A DNA stretch of 64,000 bases, taken from positions 4,154,001 to 4,218,000 of the forward strand of contig JACDQD010000004.1 in assembly GCA_019843655.1 (NCBI GenBank), written 5' to 3'. Made by a program: the position numbers and the translations under genes. Position 1 is the first letter of the stretch; the number at the start of each line of letters is the position of its first letter. The stretch comes from Lethocerus indicus (taxonomy: Eukaryota > Arthropoda > Insecta > Hemiptera > Belostomatidae). The notes beneath the pieces are model-generated. The model had not been told where the DNA came from. It ran no database searches and saw nothing but the letters and a program-made list of their open reading frames with translations. Below are positions 1-13,551 of this stretch, piece after piece.

Positions 1-85
1 TATAACCAAGTGCATTATCACCACAAACTGCACAAATTTTAATCTCGGATCTGCCTGCAAATCCACCTAAATATTTTTTCTCCAT
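1..85 (-). CDS. Hr96: Hr96-like nuclear receptor, first coding exon (partial, cut by window edge)
   Basis: Read on the minus strand from the ATG at 83-85, 28 codons are open to the window edge. They begin MEKKYLGG and end KICAVCGDNALGY, the start of the first zinc finger of a nuclear-receptor DNA-binding domain (the first two zinc cysteines, C-A-V-C). The form CxVCGDxALGYNF is typical of the NR1J/Hr96 group; vertebrate VDR/PXR have CGDKATGYHF. Hr96 in flies is a ligand-regulated transcription factor for xenobiotic and lipid metabolism. The rest of the DNA-binding domain and the ligand-binding domain lie left of the window. The short leader before the finger fits an N-terminal exon. No other reading frame here makes a family match. 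The NR1J assignment rests on about a dozen residues. Confidence 0.8.
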   Translation of the reverse strand, partial: MEKKYLGGFAGRSEIKICAVCGDNALGY

Positions 86-3000
86 TACACTTTTCTTGTG
101 TTAAAAAAAACTGTTGTACCTCCTTGCCTGGAATAAAGTAAAGTACCACATATATGAGAAAACTTATCAAACTATATTACTAAATAATTTGTATAATAAG
201 TGATTCCCTCACAGTTTACCTACTGCTTTATAAAAATGTTATTTATCTATATCATGATACATCATACGAGTAGATTAATACAACAATAATTAATACAAAC
301 TGCTAACATTGGCAGAATACCATAACATTGTGAAATATCTACACATAAGAATAGACATACAAACAAATTAAATTAAATGTAATGGGATTAAACTTTTCCC
401 AGATCATTTATAAATAATGAAATAAACAAAAATGTCTGAATTAAACAAAAAGCAATTTTAGGGATCACAAAGTCATTATAAATATAGCTTCTGAAACTCA
501 CCTAGAGAAAGTATCAAATTTTCACACAGATACTCGGGACAATTATTGATAAATATATAAAATATTATAACACAATGAGAATATATCACTCATAGGTCAT
601 CACTATTCAGATAAAAATGTTTAAAAAATGTTTGTCATAAAAAATAATAACTTTGGTCTCAGACCCCCAAATATAAATTTACTCTAAATTTTAAAACAGA
701 TTGTTTCTGTTGGTGGAGAACACATTAACACTGCACTATTTAAAAATGTTAACAAATCAATATCCGAACAAATTTTCTTATTAAACAACTTTAATAAATT
801 CAGTACACTTTTAGTTGTGGTTGGTATATGTTGTAAAAAGAAACACTGAAACTAACAAACCGACTTTGGACTAATGTTTTTTTTACTGATAACAAACCAA
901 CTGATAATCACACTCAACATTAATGTGCACACTTGACATTCCTAAAGAGCAAGCGTAGACTGTGATTTGTCATTTCAATACGACCATTTCTTGGATGCTA
1001 TCAGTAGTCAACCCAATTGATATGAAACAGCTCAGACACTTCAGGGTAAGGGTTTGCATTCATTCCCGGAGTCTAATTCATAAGGATGGAAAATAAATTT
1101 GTCTCATACTACAGTTCAATTACGTTAAGGAAGAAAATTAATATGTCCACTGGATAAGTCATTTCAACTGGAGATAATAAAGCCACATCTGTGTATAGTG
1201 ATTGTAAACTACAACACATAAATTCTTGGTAAAGAATGAGTCATCGCACCATAAGAATATGCAAATATCCTTCTCGAACATAACATAATCCTCCGGGACT
1301 CCTCTTCAGCGCTGAACGGGTTAGAGCAAACAGGAGGTCGCGTTCATTGGGCTGGGCAAATCGAGCGAGTGACAACACGGATGCGATAGCAGTTTTATCT
1401 GATCGACGTCAACGGCCTACAATTCCAACCTATTGGGGGAACTTTAAGTTTGAAATCGCAATCGTCCCGACCGACCATCTCATAGTGATGACAACTCCGA
1501 ACAAGGTTACAGAATCAGCTGTGGCTAAAAAACAAAGAGCGTTATGGCGGTGGGGGGTGCCTGAAACCGCTTTAATTTCGAATTCTACAACAGGATATAC
1601 ACTAAATAAATAAAACACTAATGAATATCCTGGCCCTAGTCACTTTACTCTCACAACTGTAATAATATTTTATTACAACAAGCGGCTGACCTGAAGCGAA
1701 GGGAAGAAATATACTAGTACACTTGGTCAGGGAATTTAGTCACTAGTTTCAAATATCATTTTTACCTATCTCCTAAAGAAACTATCACAGTAATAGTTAC
1801 TGGGTATTGGTTTTTAAGTATTTCACGTTTATACATTCCACAAAATAAATACATTCTTTATTCTCATCTCTTCAATTATAAGAGATTATATTACCCCTGT
1901 AGTTGTTTTTTACTTCTACCCCTATTTACCGTAGCTTTTCAATTAATGATTATAAGATAAAAAATACAATAGGCATTAAAAGTACTGATTAAAAATAATT
2001 AATTGCGTATTGAAAGCAAATCGTTTGAATCGACACGAAGAATCATTTGATAGGTATTATCAGCGATTATCGGTCGAGAGGATTTGAATACTGGGGAAAC
2101 CCTTAATGGAATGGAGGAAACACGAGGGTCGTCTCTCATCTTTGTGAGAATTATGGACTAGAGTAATCCTAATTTATATACACTTGATGGCCATGGCTGA
2201 CCCCCCAGGGCAATTACGAAATCTTTTCATAACTCCCAATCGATTTATCTATATTTCGGTCATTGTCGTCAGAAATACATGAAATTATTATTGGGATGTT
2301 ACAAACATAAGCACTAATAAAAGAACTAATTTTAATGCCTTTATGCTACAATTCTCAGTGTCGATGAAAATAATTCCGGAAATACCAGGAGGATAATTTT
2401 TATTACTTACTTTATAACAAAATTTTGCGTTTTTAAATTAAAGTTAACTAAAAGGGAAATTGTTGTTGGATTTTAAGTTATAATAAGTGTTTTTAAATAA
2501 TTAATTTTAGTACACATTATATGTATTTCTACGAACGAGCGTAGAAATAAATTTAAATCATTGGATGAATCAGAAAGTAATTGAGATGACTAGTAGTAAC
2601 GAAAACCATAGGTTTCCTACAATTTGAAACGGAAACGTTATCATTTCCTTTAAGGAAATAATTCCAGACAAACTCGTTGAATCAGCGAACTGTGAGTAAA
2701 AATCATTCGACGATTAGGCAATGTCAGGAAACCAGAAATGTTTGAGAAATAGTTTTTAGGTTTTCAGTTTTATAAATAAACCACGCGAGAAAAAAATATT
2801 AAATCGCATGTTTATATTTGTATTTGATTTTTTTTTAAATCAACTGTATAAACTTTTCTATCAGCATTGGAACGTATATTTCCTCTAGCAATGTGACCGG
2901 GTGACCAAATAGTTAAGTAAATACTGAAGATACACACATTGACTTCTGCCGATTTGCTTACCCAATTCGTGGGACTGACCTATTTATTAGTTTGGTAACT

Positions 3001-3308
3001 CAATTCCGCGATTTTATTTTGGCCGCAATTTGCTGATCATTTATATTTTCATTGATTCCGAAACAGGGCTAAGGCTTCTTTTTCGACAGTCGTACTGTTT
3101 TTCCCCAAGTGTTCAGACCAAATGCAAAAGTCAGCCCCTTAACTTGGTAAGTTTCTTGCAACTCGAAATTATAACTAATATTAGCTGCATACAAGCTGTA
3201 ATTATTAAGTGTAGATAGTACTTTTAATATAATAACAAGTAGAATATTGGTTGAATATCATATTGTACCTTCTGGTACTTAATATTACTTACTGTTAGTT
3301 TTATAGGT
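86..3308. other. Intergenic, divergent promoter region of Hr96-like and heparanase-like genes
   Basis: Mostly AT-rich DNA with no supported coding exon. Two genes diverge from it: the Hr96-like gene leftward and the heparanase-like gene rightward. A GC-richer block at about 1,260-1,620 contains overlapping short open frames on both strands (89 and 62 codons) without recognisable protein features; it could be an upstream untranslated exon or a CpG promoter for the Hr96-like gene. Nothing else stands out. Confidence 0.5.
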
Positions 3309-6300
3309 ATGGACTTGTGTAGACGAAAAATATGCCACCTATTAATTATTTGCCTAATGCTGCTTGGAAAAGGGAATGGTTATAAAGAGTTGATAGCACA
3401 AATCAACACGAAAAAACTTCTACAAATTGTCTCCGAGAGATTCCTCAGCCTTACAATCGATCCAGCCAGTTTACTGTCGGCCGTACCACTACAGTATGGG
3501 ATATTATTAAATTTTAGCTAACCACTTTGTTGTTACGATCACCAGTATATTTTTACACAATACTCATCTTTCAGGCCACAAGTGTTCAACATGTTGAATG
3601 GGTTGACTCCCATGTTCCTCAGAATTGGTGGACCCAGCACTAAAAGTATGAAATTCGGGCACCCTACCACGCTGGATAACTATACAATAACAGGTTTTAA
3701 TTTTAAAATTTTTCATTCATCAGATAAAAATAAGTTATCGGTAATGAACACGAAGCTTGAGAATCATATGATAAATACAATATTAATGGAGTCTTCTATA
3801 TAATCAGTATCTAATTATATAATCTTAAAATATATCCCCATCTGTCTGTCTTCCGTGGGCAGAAGAAATTTCAGAGCCGGGCGGAATATATTGCCGGGAC
3901 GCATGCGTTGCCTAATTCAATGTAAATAGGATGCGTCAAGGCATAGGTTGGCTCGAGCGGATGCATGTGTTTAGCCTAACATTGGAGCGACGAACGAAGC
4001 GTCCACTGAAGCTAGTTTTAAGACGAAAATTCCTATGGCGATTACTTGACCGAATCGACGCCTGCCACTGTTGGAATTTGAAAATGCTTCGGTTTAAAAC
4101 ATACATCTGTCCGCTCACAAATTTAATTTATTTACGTCAACCACAATTATGAAACGAATACACTTTTAAATTACAGATTTTCAGTGGATATCTACTAATG
4201 AGTTTGCTAGACAAATGGGTCTGAATCTTATTGTGTCGCTTAATACTATGCAGAGACTGCAGGGCGTTTGGGATTCGAGAAATTCTCTCGAACTCATATC
4301 GTTTTCAAATAAAAACAAATACGATATCGTATGGCAGCTTGGATACGGTAAGTAGAATCTTTTTTCACATTACAAGTTACGTCCGACATAGTGCTTGTTA
4401 TTTCCACATCAATTTGTATCATAATTCGTTTTGCTACCATAACTGGAAGTAGGGATGTTCTGTCCCTTGACATTAAGGGGGTTAAAAATTTGGGGTTAAA
4501 ACATGATTTAATCGGAATTTAAAATGAAAATGTACTGCACGCCTCAAAACTAACCGTTGGGAGGTAGTGGCGCAGGAAGGTCGGCATATCTGCTAACAAT
4601 TAGCGAGTAAACGAGTCCTATAAGTTGTTTGGGCTTATTGATTTACCTGTTCGGAAACGTGGACAGACATGGAGAGCTTCGGAGGGGCAAGCGGGACCGA
4701 GATGGGGCGGGACGCCGTCAGACTCAGGATGATACTGGACGGCTTTCCTCACTACGCCAGAACACCGATACTCGCTCCGGATTTTTTCATCGACCACGAA
4801 AATTCCCAAGTCATGAGAGACTTCCTAATAACGGCCGGTACTTCGGTCGCCGCACTTCCTCTACAACTGTCAGTATCATATTCATATTCTTTTTACATTC
4901 AACATGCATAGGACATAAGTAGTAAAATAACCTAATTATTTTATGTATTTATTTGTCCCTGATACCGAGTTAATTTGACCAAACAAATTTGTGTTGGTCA
5001 TGTGCTCTGCGGTTTAGAAAAAATAACACTAACAAACTCTCTACTACTACTACTACTCTCTATTCTCTACTACTCTCTATTAAATACTGAGATACAAGTT
5101 ATCGTGCGAATGGACGGATTTAATTTAAATTTAATTAATTAATTTAAGAAAGAAATCGAAGCGGAATAATGTGAACCGACCTCTCCGCTGGATTAGTGGA
5201 CATTGTAAGACGTCAAATAATTAATTACAGAAAAGCGGCCCGGTCTGAAGATGAAGACGTAGTTCAAAAGTTGAGCGGTTCACAAACAGAAATAAACAAT
5301 CTGATTTGGAACATACCGAAAGGTGGAACGTCAATTCCCAGGAAACCGGTATGGATAGGTATGTCCACTTCTAAAAATGAACTTAGAATTTTCAACAACG
5401 TTCAAATTATTCACAAGTTTTATGGAAAAGTCAAATAGAGTCTATTAGAAGGTGTATAGATTTTACTTAATTTTGCAAGCTGAACACGAGGCAAGTGGTG
5501 GAGAAATGCGGGAGGCCCTGGCATGGATCAGGAGGTTGGGGAGTGCAGCTAAGGCGGGCTATCAAGTCGTCATGAGGCAGCCACAACCGTTCGGTTTACT
5601 TACACCGACGCCTGTCAGTAACATATTTATTCAATACTGTGTTGACATAAACAATTATTCGCGAATTATTTTGCAACGCTCCTTCAGCAATATGTTTCCC
5701 GTACAGGACTTCTGGGTTTCTTTGTTGTACAAGACGCTCGTGGGACGTGAAGTTTTGGACGCCAAATTGGTCACCGCCAACAAAACTCGAGTACACGTTT
5801 TCTCCCATTGCACTCATCCGACTAATAAGAATTCGGTTTTAAATTCAAGTGAGTAATAATCCATACGAGAGTGTAAGTATAGAGTAAAATTGACACCCTT
5901 CTTGCCCCTTACTAAAATGGGTAAATCCACTAAATATTAATTAATCGATGTTTTATAAAATATATTTTAGAGTCTTCGTGTAAAACATTCCTCAGTATCA
6001 AGTTTATAAACCAGTTGTTTATATAAAATATGTATTAGTAAATATTTATTATAATCCTGACGACACCTTCTTCCGGAGATGCGTGTATTATCCAATAATT
6101 ATGCATTATCCAAATATATAAAATAATTATTCCTTGTTTTAACGAATTGGAACAGGGTGGCATTACGAGAAAGGAGCCGTAACAGTATTTGGAGTCAACA
6201 TGGGCCGTGACCACGTTCGGCTATTTTTGAGGGCCAGTGTAAAAGAAGAGCCACTTCACATTTATATGATGACATCAGACAGCTTGAGCCAGGCAATTCC

Positions 6301-9300
6301 CGCGTAAGTTATATATTTGGTCGAACGCTTACCAACTATTTATTTTATTATGTTTGAGGATATAAATACGAACTTCAAACTCCGCAGGCCGATATATTTA
6401 AACGGACAGTTGCTGACCCTCTCACCCAACGGAGAGTTGCCCGTCTTGTCTCCGAAAGTACGTAAGCCGAGTAGGGTGCTGACTGTGTTCATTCAACCGC
6501 GTTCGGTATTCTTCATCGTTATGCCCGAGGCCAAATCGCGCACCTGTTCGACCGGCCCGACGTCACCCACCAACGAGCAACTGCAGGAGCTGGCCAAGAG
6601 ATTGGGGCTCGAACCGCCGGAGGAGCTCGTCGATATAGAACCGCCCGTCGTGGACAACGAATCGGACTACGACGCCGATTCGGATCGAGCCTACGTCAGT
6701 TTCCCCAGGGAGCAAAAACAGGGTTCGTCCCGAGAATCGTCGGCGGCCGGGGCCAGGACGGCGAACTACGAAACCGGATACAAAGGAGTCGATAACGCGA
6801 TGGACAGTCCCAAGGATGACTCGGAGGACGTGCCGGTCAAGTATATTACCTTTAACGACAACAACTGGATCGCGAAATTCGCCGATTATTATAGACCGGA
6901 CGTTCGGCAAAATCCCGCCGATCCGCAACTCAAAAGTGACCACAGGACAAAGAGATCCGATGAAATTGCGCTCCGGCCACTCTCTGTTCCTGAAATGCCC
7001 GAATCACGAGAGTTCCTTTTGATGGACCTGATCCGAATGTTGAACGGCGTGTCTATATCTCCGCCAGTCAATTTGCCCAATGTCTCCGCCAATACTTCGG
7101 CTGGAAGGTTGAAAAGAAATGCTACCCGAGAGACTAGCGAGGACGAGGATATCAAACGTTGCTTGGAAGAACTGACCTTGGAGGGAGAGAAACTGGTCAA
7201 AACGTTGGATACTACGTTGTTAGACGGTACTAAAACTCGGTGTGGCACTTTGCTGGAGGACAGAACTGATTCGGCACTCGAAAAAATAACGGGCACGAAC
7301 AGAAAAATCGACGAGGCAAAGTTCGTCGGGACAGAACTAAATGAAACGGCCGACGATGCTTACAGTAATGAAACGCTAGAAATAGATGTTCCCGAGATCA
7401 ATGAAACTATAGTTCAAATGAATCGGGAAATCATTAATTTCATCATGGACCTAAAATTCGATTCGGAACATGGAGTAGTCGATACGGAAGGAAGCAGGAT
7501 AGAAAAGGTTTTGAAAGAAATCTTAAGGCGAACGTCCGACGTAGAACTGGCGAAAATGACGGGTAACGTGACGGAAGAATACTTAAGAAATGTAGTCGCA
7601 CAAAATATAGGGCAGGGGACGGATGAATATGAACATATATTGAACAAAAACATAACTGAAGTGACCGACTGGCAAGACCACGGAGAAGATTCGAGACGAG
7701 AAAACGTGGACAAAGCCAGTGATGATAAAATTGAAGTTACCACCTCGACCACACCTAAAATTTCTTTGAAGGCGATAGTTGGAAGTGAAACATTATCTAA
7801 AAGAGAATGGAAAAGTCCGAACATTACTGCAGAACAGTTGAACACTGAAGCGGTAAGACAAAATAACGTTTCCACGCTGGATGGTAACAAAAATGTAGAT
7901 TCTTTCAGGGAATTGAGAATACAAGAGAAGAAAGTAGACATAAGGGGAATTTCGAATTATAATGCAAGCAATTATGACAACGAAGAAAATGTTGAGAGTG
8001 ATACAGCGAAACGATTGAATTTCTATAGTGAACATCCTGAAAGTCAAATTAATGAATCGACCTATAACAGATCTCAAGATTCAGACCATATGAGCCGCTT
8101 ATACTCGTGGGATACTGATGAAATAAACCGTACAAGTACAGTTGTGACTGTAGAAAATGAACAGGTTAATGCTGAAAATCATAAGTTAAACAGCCTAATC
8201 ACAGATATAATAGAAGAGGATAAATTACAAGTCCCGACAGAATTAACTATCGGAAAGCTAGAAATAACCGAAACTGGGAATCTAGCACAGTTTGACATTT
8301 CGACGACCGAATCAGCATTGGATTCATATCAAGGTGCGACATTTACAGAAAAATTGAATGATGACGAGAACAAGGTATTAACTACTTCAGATTATGGTGA
8401 CAGAGCAACTGTATCTGCAATTCAAACAATCATAGAGGATACACGAAGAATATCAACTGTTGAAGAAGGAACAGTTACAGACGGGCCTACAGTTAAATTA
8501 AGTGATCAGTATTTTAGGGAGTTAGCTGAAGAAAAAGTAGAAAGCAAAGTACCTTCACAAGAAAATCCTCTAAGTGTTAGCAATAAAACGGCAGCCAATA
8601 AACAACTCGGTAAAGTAACAATTTCAGAGTCAAACAGGTTGAAGGGGAACACGATCAAAGAGAGAATTGAGGCGTTCAAGAAAAGACTGGCCGAATCAAG
8701 AGAAAAATTAAGGAAATCGAATAATATAAAAGAAAAGCAATCAAAAACGCTTTTGGAGCCGAATAGTAGAAAACTGGGCATGCCAATTTACAGTGATTCA
8801 AGCTTCTCAACAAAATCACGTCCCAGGAGACTCACGTTTATTCCAGATTACGAGTTGGAAAGTGGAAAACAAGATGATACGACCGAAGAAATGTCGAAAC
8901 AGATATCGGGCAAAACGAAGTATTTGATTCCTATAGAGGATAAATTTCGAAGATTTTTTCTCAATGATAAGTTGTACTCTGGTCGGTTATACAGTTTAGT
9001 GGATACGGAGGAAATAGACTATGCTGATGAAACCTACAGTGTATTACCTCGAGTTGAAACTGAGGAGTATGAAGATGGTAGACCATATACTATTGATGAA
9101 TACATACCAAAGGGGGAGGAAATTAAACTCGAATCCGTCAACAACCCTTTAACCAGGAACCAAAAAGAGTATATACCGATTGTTGCACTACCTACTCCCA
9201 GGAGCAGACGCTCGATTGCTCATCTACCTACGAATGTTAAAGGTACTATGAACAAACGAAATCTCGAATCGGTAACAAATGCTATTTCACAAAGTACTGT

Positions 9301-9691
9301 CGCAGAAACGTCTGAGGAGGAAATCGAGGACACGGAAATGGTTAAGGCTCTAATGGAAGGAAAAACAAAAACGAAAAATTTATATGACATGGCACAAATG
9401 TACACGGCCCTAGTTGAAAATGGTAGGACAGGAGATATTCCTAATAAGTTCGAAAATGCACACTTGGATGATACTAGAGAGTATTCCAACGAACCTGAAG
9501 AGTATGAAACAGATGACCAATGGCTGGCAACAGCTAAAAGAATAACGATCCACAACAAAATTGAAAAGCAGCCACAAGAGAATGTAGGAAACAAGAAGAC
9601 AATCGATCAATTGCTAGTTTCAGTTGTATTTGACAAGTTAAAATATGTATTGGAAGCTATACAAGGACTTATAGGCATTAAGACTGGATGA
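3309..9691 (+). CDS. Heparanase-like (GH79) protein with about 1,050-residue C-terminal extension
   Basis: Nine exons close in phase: 3309-3493, 3575-3693, 4177-4347, 4667-4868, 5231-5358, 5480-5613, 5707-5848, 6156-6303, 6388-9691, giving about 1,510 residues. An N-terminal signal peptide (n-region CRRK, hydrophobic LLIICLMLL) implies secretion. Heparanase landmarks follow in order: FLSLTIDPA, LTPMFLRIGGPST, EFARQMGLNLIVSLN, WQLGYDMESF, KPVWIAEHEASGG, AGYQVVMRQ, DFWVSLLYKTLVG, GAVTVFGVNM and a final FFIVMPEA strand near residue 455. Heparanases cut heparan sulfate using an acid Glu in an NEP motif and a nucleophile Glu. Here the nucleophile position is kept (E270), but NEPNSF aligns with YDMESF (Asp159 replaces Glu), and the usual HHYY site is absent, so activity is doubtful. 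Human heparanase has 543 residues; this one runs on in the same 3.3-kb exon as an acidic Ser/Thr/Glu-rich tail with over ten N-glycosylation sequons and three furin-type sites. Confidence 0.85.
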
Positions 9692-9916
9692 AATAAAAAA
9701 AATTGCATTTATAAATTTAACAACTCTTAATTACTTATGCTTAAATACTTAGAAATTAAATTAAGCATAGTGGTGTCTGATTTAGTCCCCACAGTACATA
9801 GATGCAATGCATACACGTATTGGTGATATTAAACATTTCTGTAGGAAATTTGATTGTGTTTTGGTACATTAATATTTCAGAGTACATTTGAAATTCAAAT
9901 TTGAAGGGTAAATAAA
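9692..9916 (+). terminator. Polyadenylation signals of the heparanase-like gene
   Basis: AATAAA occurs at 9692-9697, overlapping the stop codon by none and starting one base after it, and again at 9911-9916. The first is too close to the stop for a normal 3' UTR, so the second is the more likely signal. The interval up to 10,062, where the convergent gustatory receptor ends, is AT-rich and otherwise empty. Confidence 0.4.
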
Positions 9917-10062
9917 GGAAACAGTAATCACATATACATTTTTATTACTACATATTCCACTATCATTATCATGCAAATTAACTGAAGCATTAATATTCTC
10001 ATGGATAAATTTATAATGAATTAATTATATTGATTGATAAAATTTACTCTTTGTTAGTAAGT

Positions 10063-12107
10063 TTAATGGTCATGCTGTGGATGAAATTGAATAAGAATCA
10101 CTAAGTAAGTTGCACCAGCAGCTAATGCCTGAAAAACAAATTATTAAGTCAATGAAAAGTATAATTATGTAACATATGTAAAAATTAATTATTACAACTC
10201 TTGATGATTTACTTACAGATGTAATTAATTTCTTATTAAGATTGAAAAATCCACAAGCCGAAAATTTTACTTTCTTATTTGAAATATGATTCAGAAATAT
10301 TAGAAGCTGCAACATTTCAAAAATATTTATTTAAACTGTCCTATTAGCATTAACAAGAGAAGAAATACATGTAAGTTTTTTATACCTCTTCTTTTAATGC
10401 AGAGTCTATAAACCGACTGTTGATAGATGAAATAATGCCTTTAACTGCTAATGCCTATGGATGAGAATTGTAATAAATTATATAAATATCAATTTTTGTA
10501 TTTTATCTTATTTCCAGTTATACATAAAATATTATGATCATTTATTTTGAAATTTGTAAATATATTTTATAGTGCAATGACTATACAGTCAACTTGTAAT
10601 AAATAGATACTACAAACCTCTGTTGAAGTATAACTGGCTGAGAATACAATCACAAGAAATCTTATTAAGAAAAGGTAAGTCCAAGCAACTGAATACATTT
10701 TTGAAAATGATGTCTCATTAAATGGTTGACCAGAAGGTGCATTTGTCATGTATCCAAATATAAGAAAGTAAGTGTAGAACAGATGTTTGAAAAAACAAGT
10801 TGAAAGTGAGAACAATATAAAGAGTTGATACATTTTGTTCAGATCATTCAGCAGTTCACATAAATTCTTATGACAATTGTGAACAAGTTCTAACTTTTCA
10901 ACGGTCAACTTGTCATATCTCTCATGTATTTGAGACCTATTTCTAATCAGCCTGTTACTCTTAGGACCCAAATGCCAGCAGGAATTTGTTCTAAAAAATG
11001 AATTGACAAAACATTCAATGAAAAAGAATAACATACAAACTCGAAATGTAAATGAAATTTACTCATAACAATGATTGGAGATATATCAGGAAATTATTAG
11101 AGCGAGTCAAACATTAATAACAAGTATATAAAATTAACATTGTTTCAATTTAAAAAGTTTGAAATTTCTGATAATTTAAGACTGTATATGATAAATATTA
11201 AAACCCCAACAATAGTTTTTACACTACTTCACCAATTATGCAAAACACATAAATTACAGAATTTATGTTACCACAATTAATGTTACCAATACATTAGGTA
11301 ACAAATACAAAAATGCTATTAGGAGCTGATGCTAGAACAACTGCTATTCTTACAGGACACGGAATAAATATTGTCTGTACATGCTACAATAATTAATTTC
11401 AAATTAAATACTAACTTTAAAACAGTAGGAGGCCATGCTACCTTCATTGAAGAATTTAAAAATGTAGACAGGTAATGGTTTATTGTCTTGAACCTAATGA
11501 ACAACAGGTAAGACCAGTTGACAAATTGGATCTCAGATGTAAACCCACAAACAATAAAAATTGCCATACATATGCTCCAATATAAATTATTCAGATTGTA
11601 AGAATTAGCACTATATAGCATAAAAGAATACATGATGGCAAGTGGGACTTGAACCACAAATGTTGCAACTGTTAGGATAAAGGAACAGTAAAGGGACTTG
11701 CGGGGGTTTATAGAAACCAGCTGTTTAAGACCCAAATCTATTTCCTGCATTGACTTGAAAAAATTGCCCAAACCTTTCCTGACATAAACTATACTGTTAA
11801 ATAAAGAGACCAAAGTTAATGTAGAAGACAGCATAGGGCTAATTATTTTCATGGTTATAATCAATTTAGAAGATCGAGTGGAATTATTCACAACTTTTTG
11901 GAAATTTGAATAATTAAGAATGAAAGTGCCTGAAATCATATGTGTGAAAGCAATACAAAAGAGAACCACAGAATATAAAGTACACAAGTTGTTTTTCTTA
12001 AGAGGATTGTAGATATTGCCAGACTGTTTAAGAGGAATGGTACCAAACAATCTACAAATAAAATAAACTGGTTTCACTGTATCAAAAACACTGAAAGTTT
12101 TAATCAT
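10063..12107 (-). CDS. Gustatory receptor (7tm_7 family), five exons
   Basis: Minus-strand exons: 12107-11442, 10959-10618, 10454-10386, 10306-10217 and 10128-10063, all joined in phase 0, giving about 410 residues, the normal length of an insect gustatory receptor. The first exon carries most of the membrane segments (for example LYCSFILTVATFVVQVPLAI). The second has the intracellular loop and helix region with KLELVHNCHKNLCELLNDLN. The short last exons carry FSACGFFNLNKK and the family signature TYLVILIQF in the last membrane helix (TYhhhhhQF). These are ligand-gated cation channels for taste ligands in sensory neurons. The start of exon 2 is the least certain join: an alternative acceptor about 30 bases upstream exists but breaks the frame. 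The protein is divergent and no ligand class can be assigned. Confidence 0.85.
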
Positions 12108-13551
12108 GATATAAATTGTGCCCTACTGAGCAAACCTTAGCACTAGACTATATTATTTGTATGATTTTATTCATACTTGTACTGGATTAAATTGCATACA
12201 TCTGTCAATAAAATTGAAGACCAATCATTTATTCTGTCTGTCATGAATCAACTTATTCTAAGGTAAAGAAATGACATCAAAATTACTGTTATCAAGGTAC
12301 ACCACTCGTTAAAGTGAATACAAATACTAAAAAAAATTTTTCAAGCTGTTTAATGGATCTTTTGACCATGAACAGAATTCAGATATTTTATAACAAATTT
12401 AAAATATCAGACTTCATTATCTTAATATTTTATTAGGAATAATAATAATCCTAATGTTTAATAGCAAGAACAAACACATGCATAATTATTGTGTAATTAA
12501 CCAGAAAATTGTTTTAAAGTAACTAGTGTATATAGCAGGAAGATATAATTCTTAAGAACAAAAGGTACAAATTCAAACATGATAAAATACTTCAATACAA
12601 ATAATATTAAAACCTAAGATATAATAAAAAAACATGTTTGATTTATTCTAAAAATTCCATCATTAAACTTAATACTACAATGAGTACATTATTTCAGAAG
12701 TGCAATAATGATAAAATTGTGAAGACTTTCATCACATAAGGTGCAGTACAATGGCAAAGAAATGAACATGTAGTTACAATTTATCAAAATAAAAATGCAA
12801 GTTTAATGTGAACACTATAAATGAAAAATAGTTAATGCAATGTACTACAGTACTCTCAATGAATAAAATAAGATCATCATTATTCCACAAAAATATTTCA
12901 TGGTAGTTTGTGTTCCCGCTGGTACAAAATTGTTTTCATTTTTATCTACTATGCTAATGAGATAGAAAAAATAGTCTCTCCTTCAATCATATATTTCACA
13001 AACAGTAACAATAAAAAAGGCCAGTATGATAGATTTTTGAAAACAAATTTAGGGAAATTACCGGGACAAGGTGAAAGTAAAACAAAATACAAGATGGAAT
13101 GCAAAATACAAAATATAATATTGGTCAGTTGAAAAGGAAAACAACTGTATTATACGAAGTATACATTGATAAATTCAGTATACAGTAAGTCAGAGGCAAA
13201 TCACAAATATACAGACAAAATGTACAAGGGTGTCAAATTTAACTTTACTCTAACACAAACACTACCTGACAAAAAGGTCATTGAGATAATCACTCTTGTA
13301 AAAAAAACAACTCAATTACAATACACAAAAAGTTTATTTTATGCCTGCATTGTAAAAAAAAATTTGAAATGTGTCACCAGTGTAGTATGATATTGTGGGA
13401 TAGTTTATACATAACCATTATGTTTATAAATTAAGATTTCTGTTAATAAAAGAAACTGGTTGCTTATTTCACCGTATTTTTAACCTCCAGATCTATCTTC
13501 CGGCTTATATTGAAATACGGTTCACAATTTTTCACCTGAGACCAAGCTCTT
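12108..13551. other. AT-rich spacer, includes probable 3' UTR of nucleoplasmin
   Basis: No supported exon. It lies between the start of the gustatory receptor and the stop of the nucleoplasmin gene, both on the minus strand, so it holds the nucleoplasmin 3' UTR and the receptor's upstream region. Two plus-strand open frames of 74 codons (12,908 and 13,166) are low-complexity AT-rich chance frames. Confidence 0.5.

Noticed and set aside
1347..1613. 88-residue plus-strand frame
   Set aside because: Overlaps an open frame on the other strand and has no protein family features.
4348..4666. A missing heparanase exon with the NEP motif
   Set aside because: I read this intron in all three plus frames and found no NEP or similar segment with splice sites; the existing exons already join in phase.
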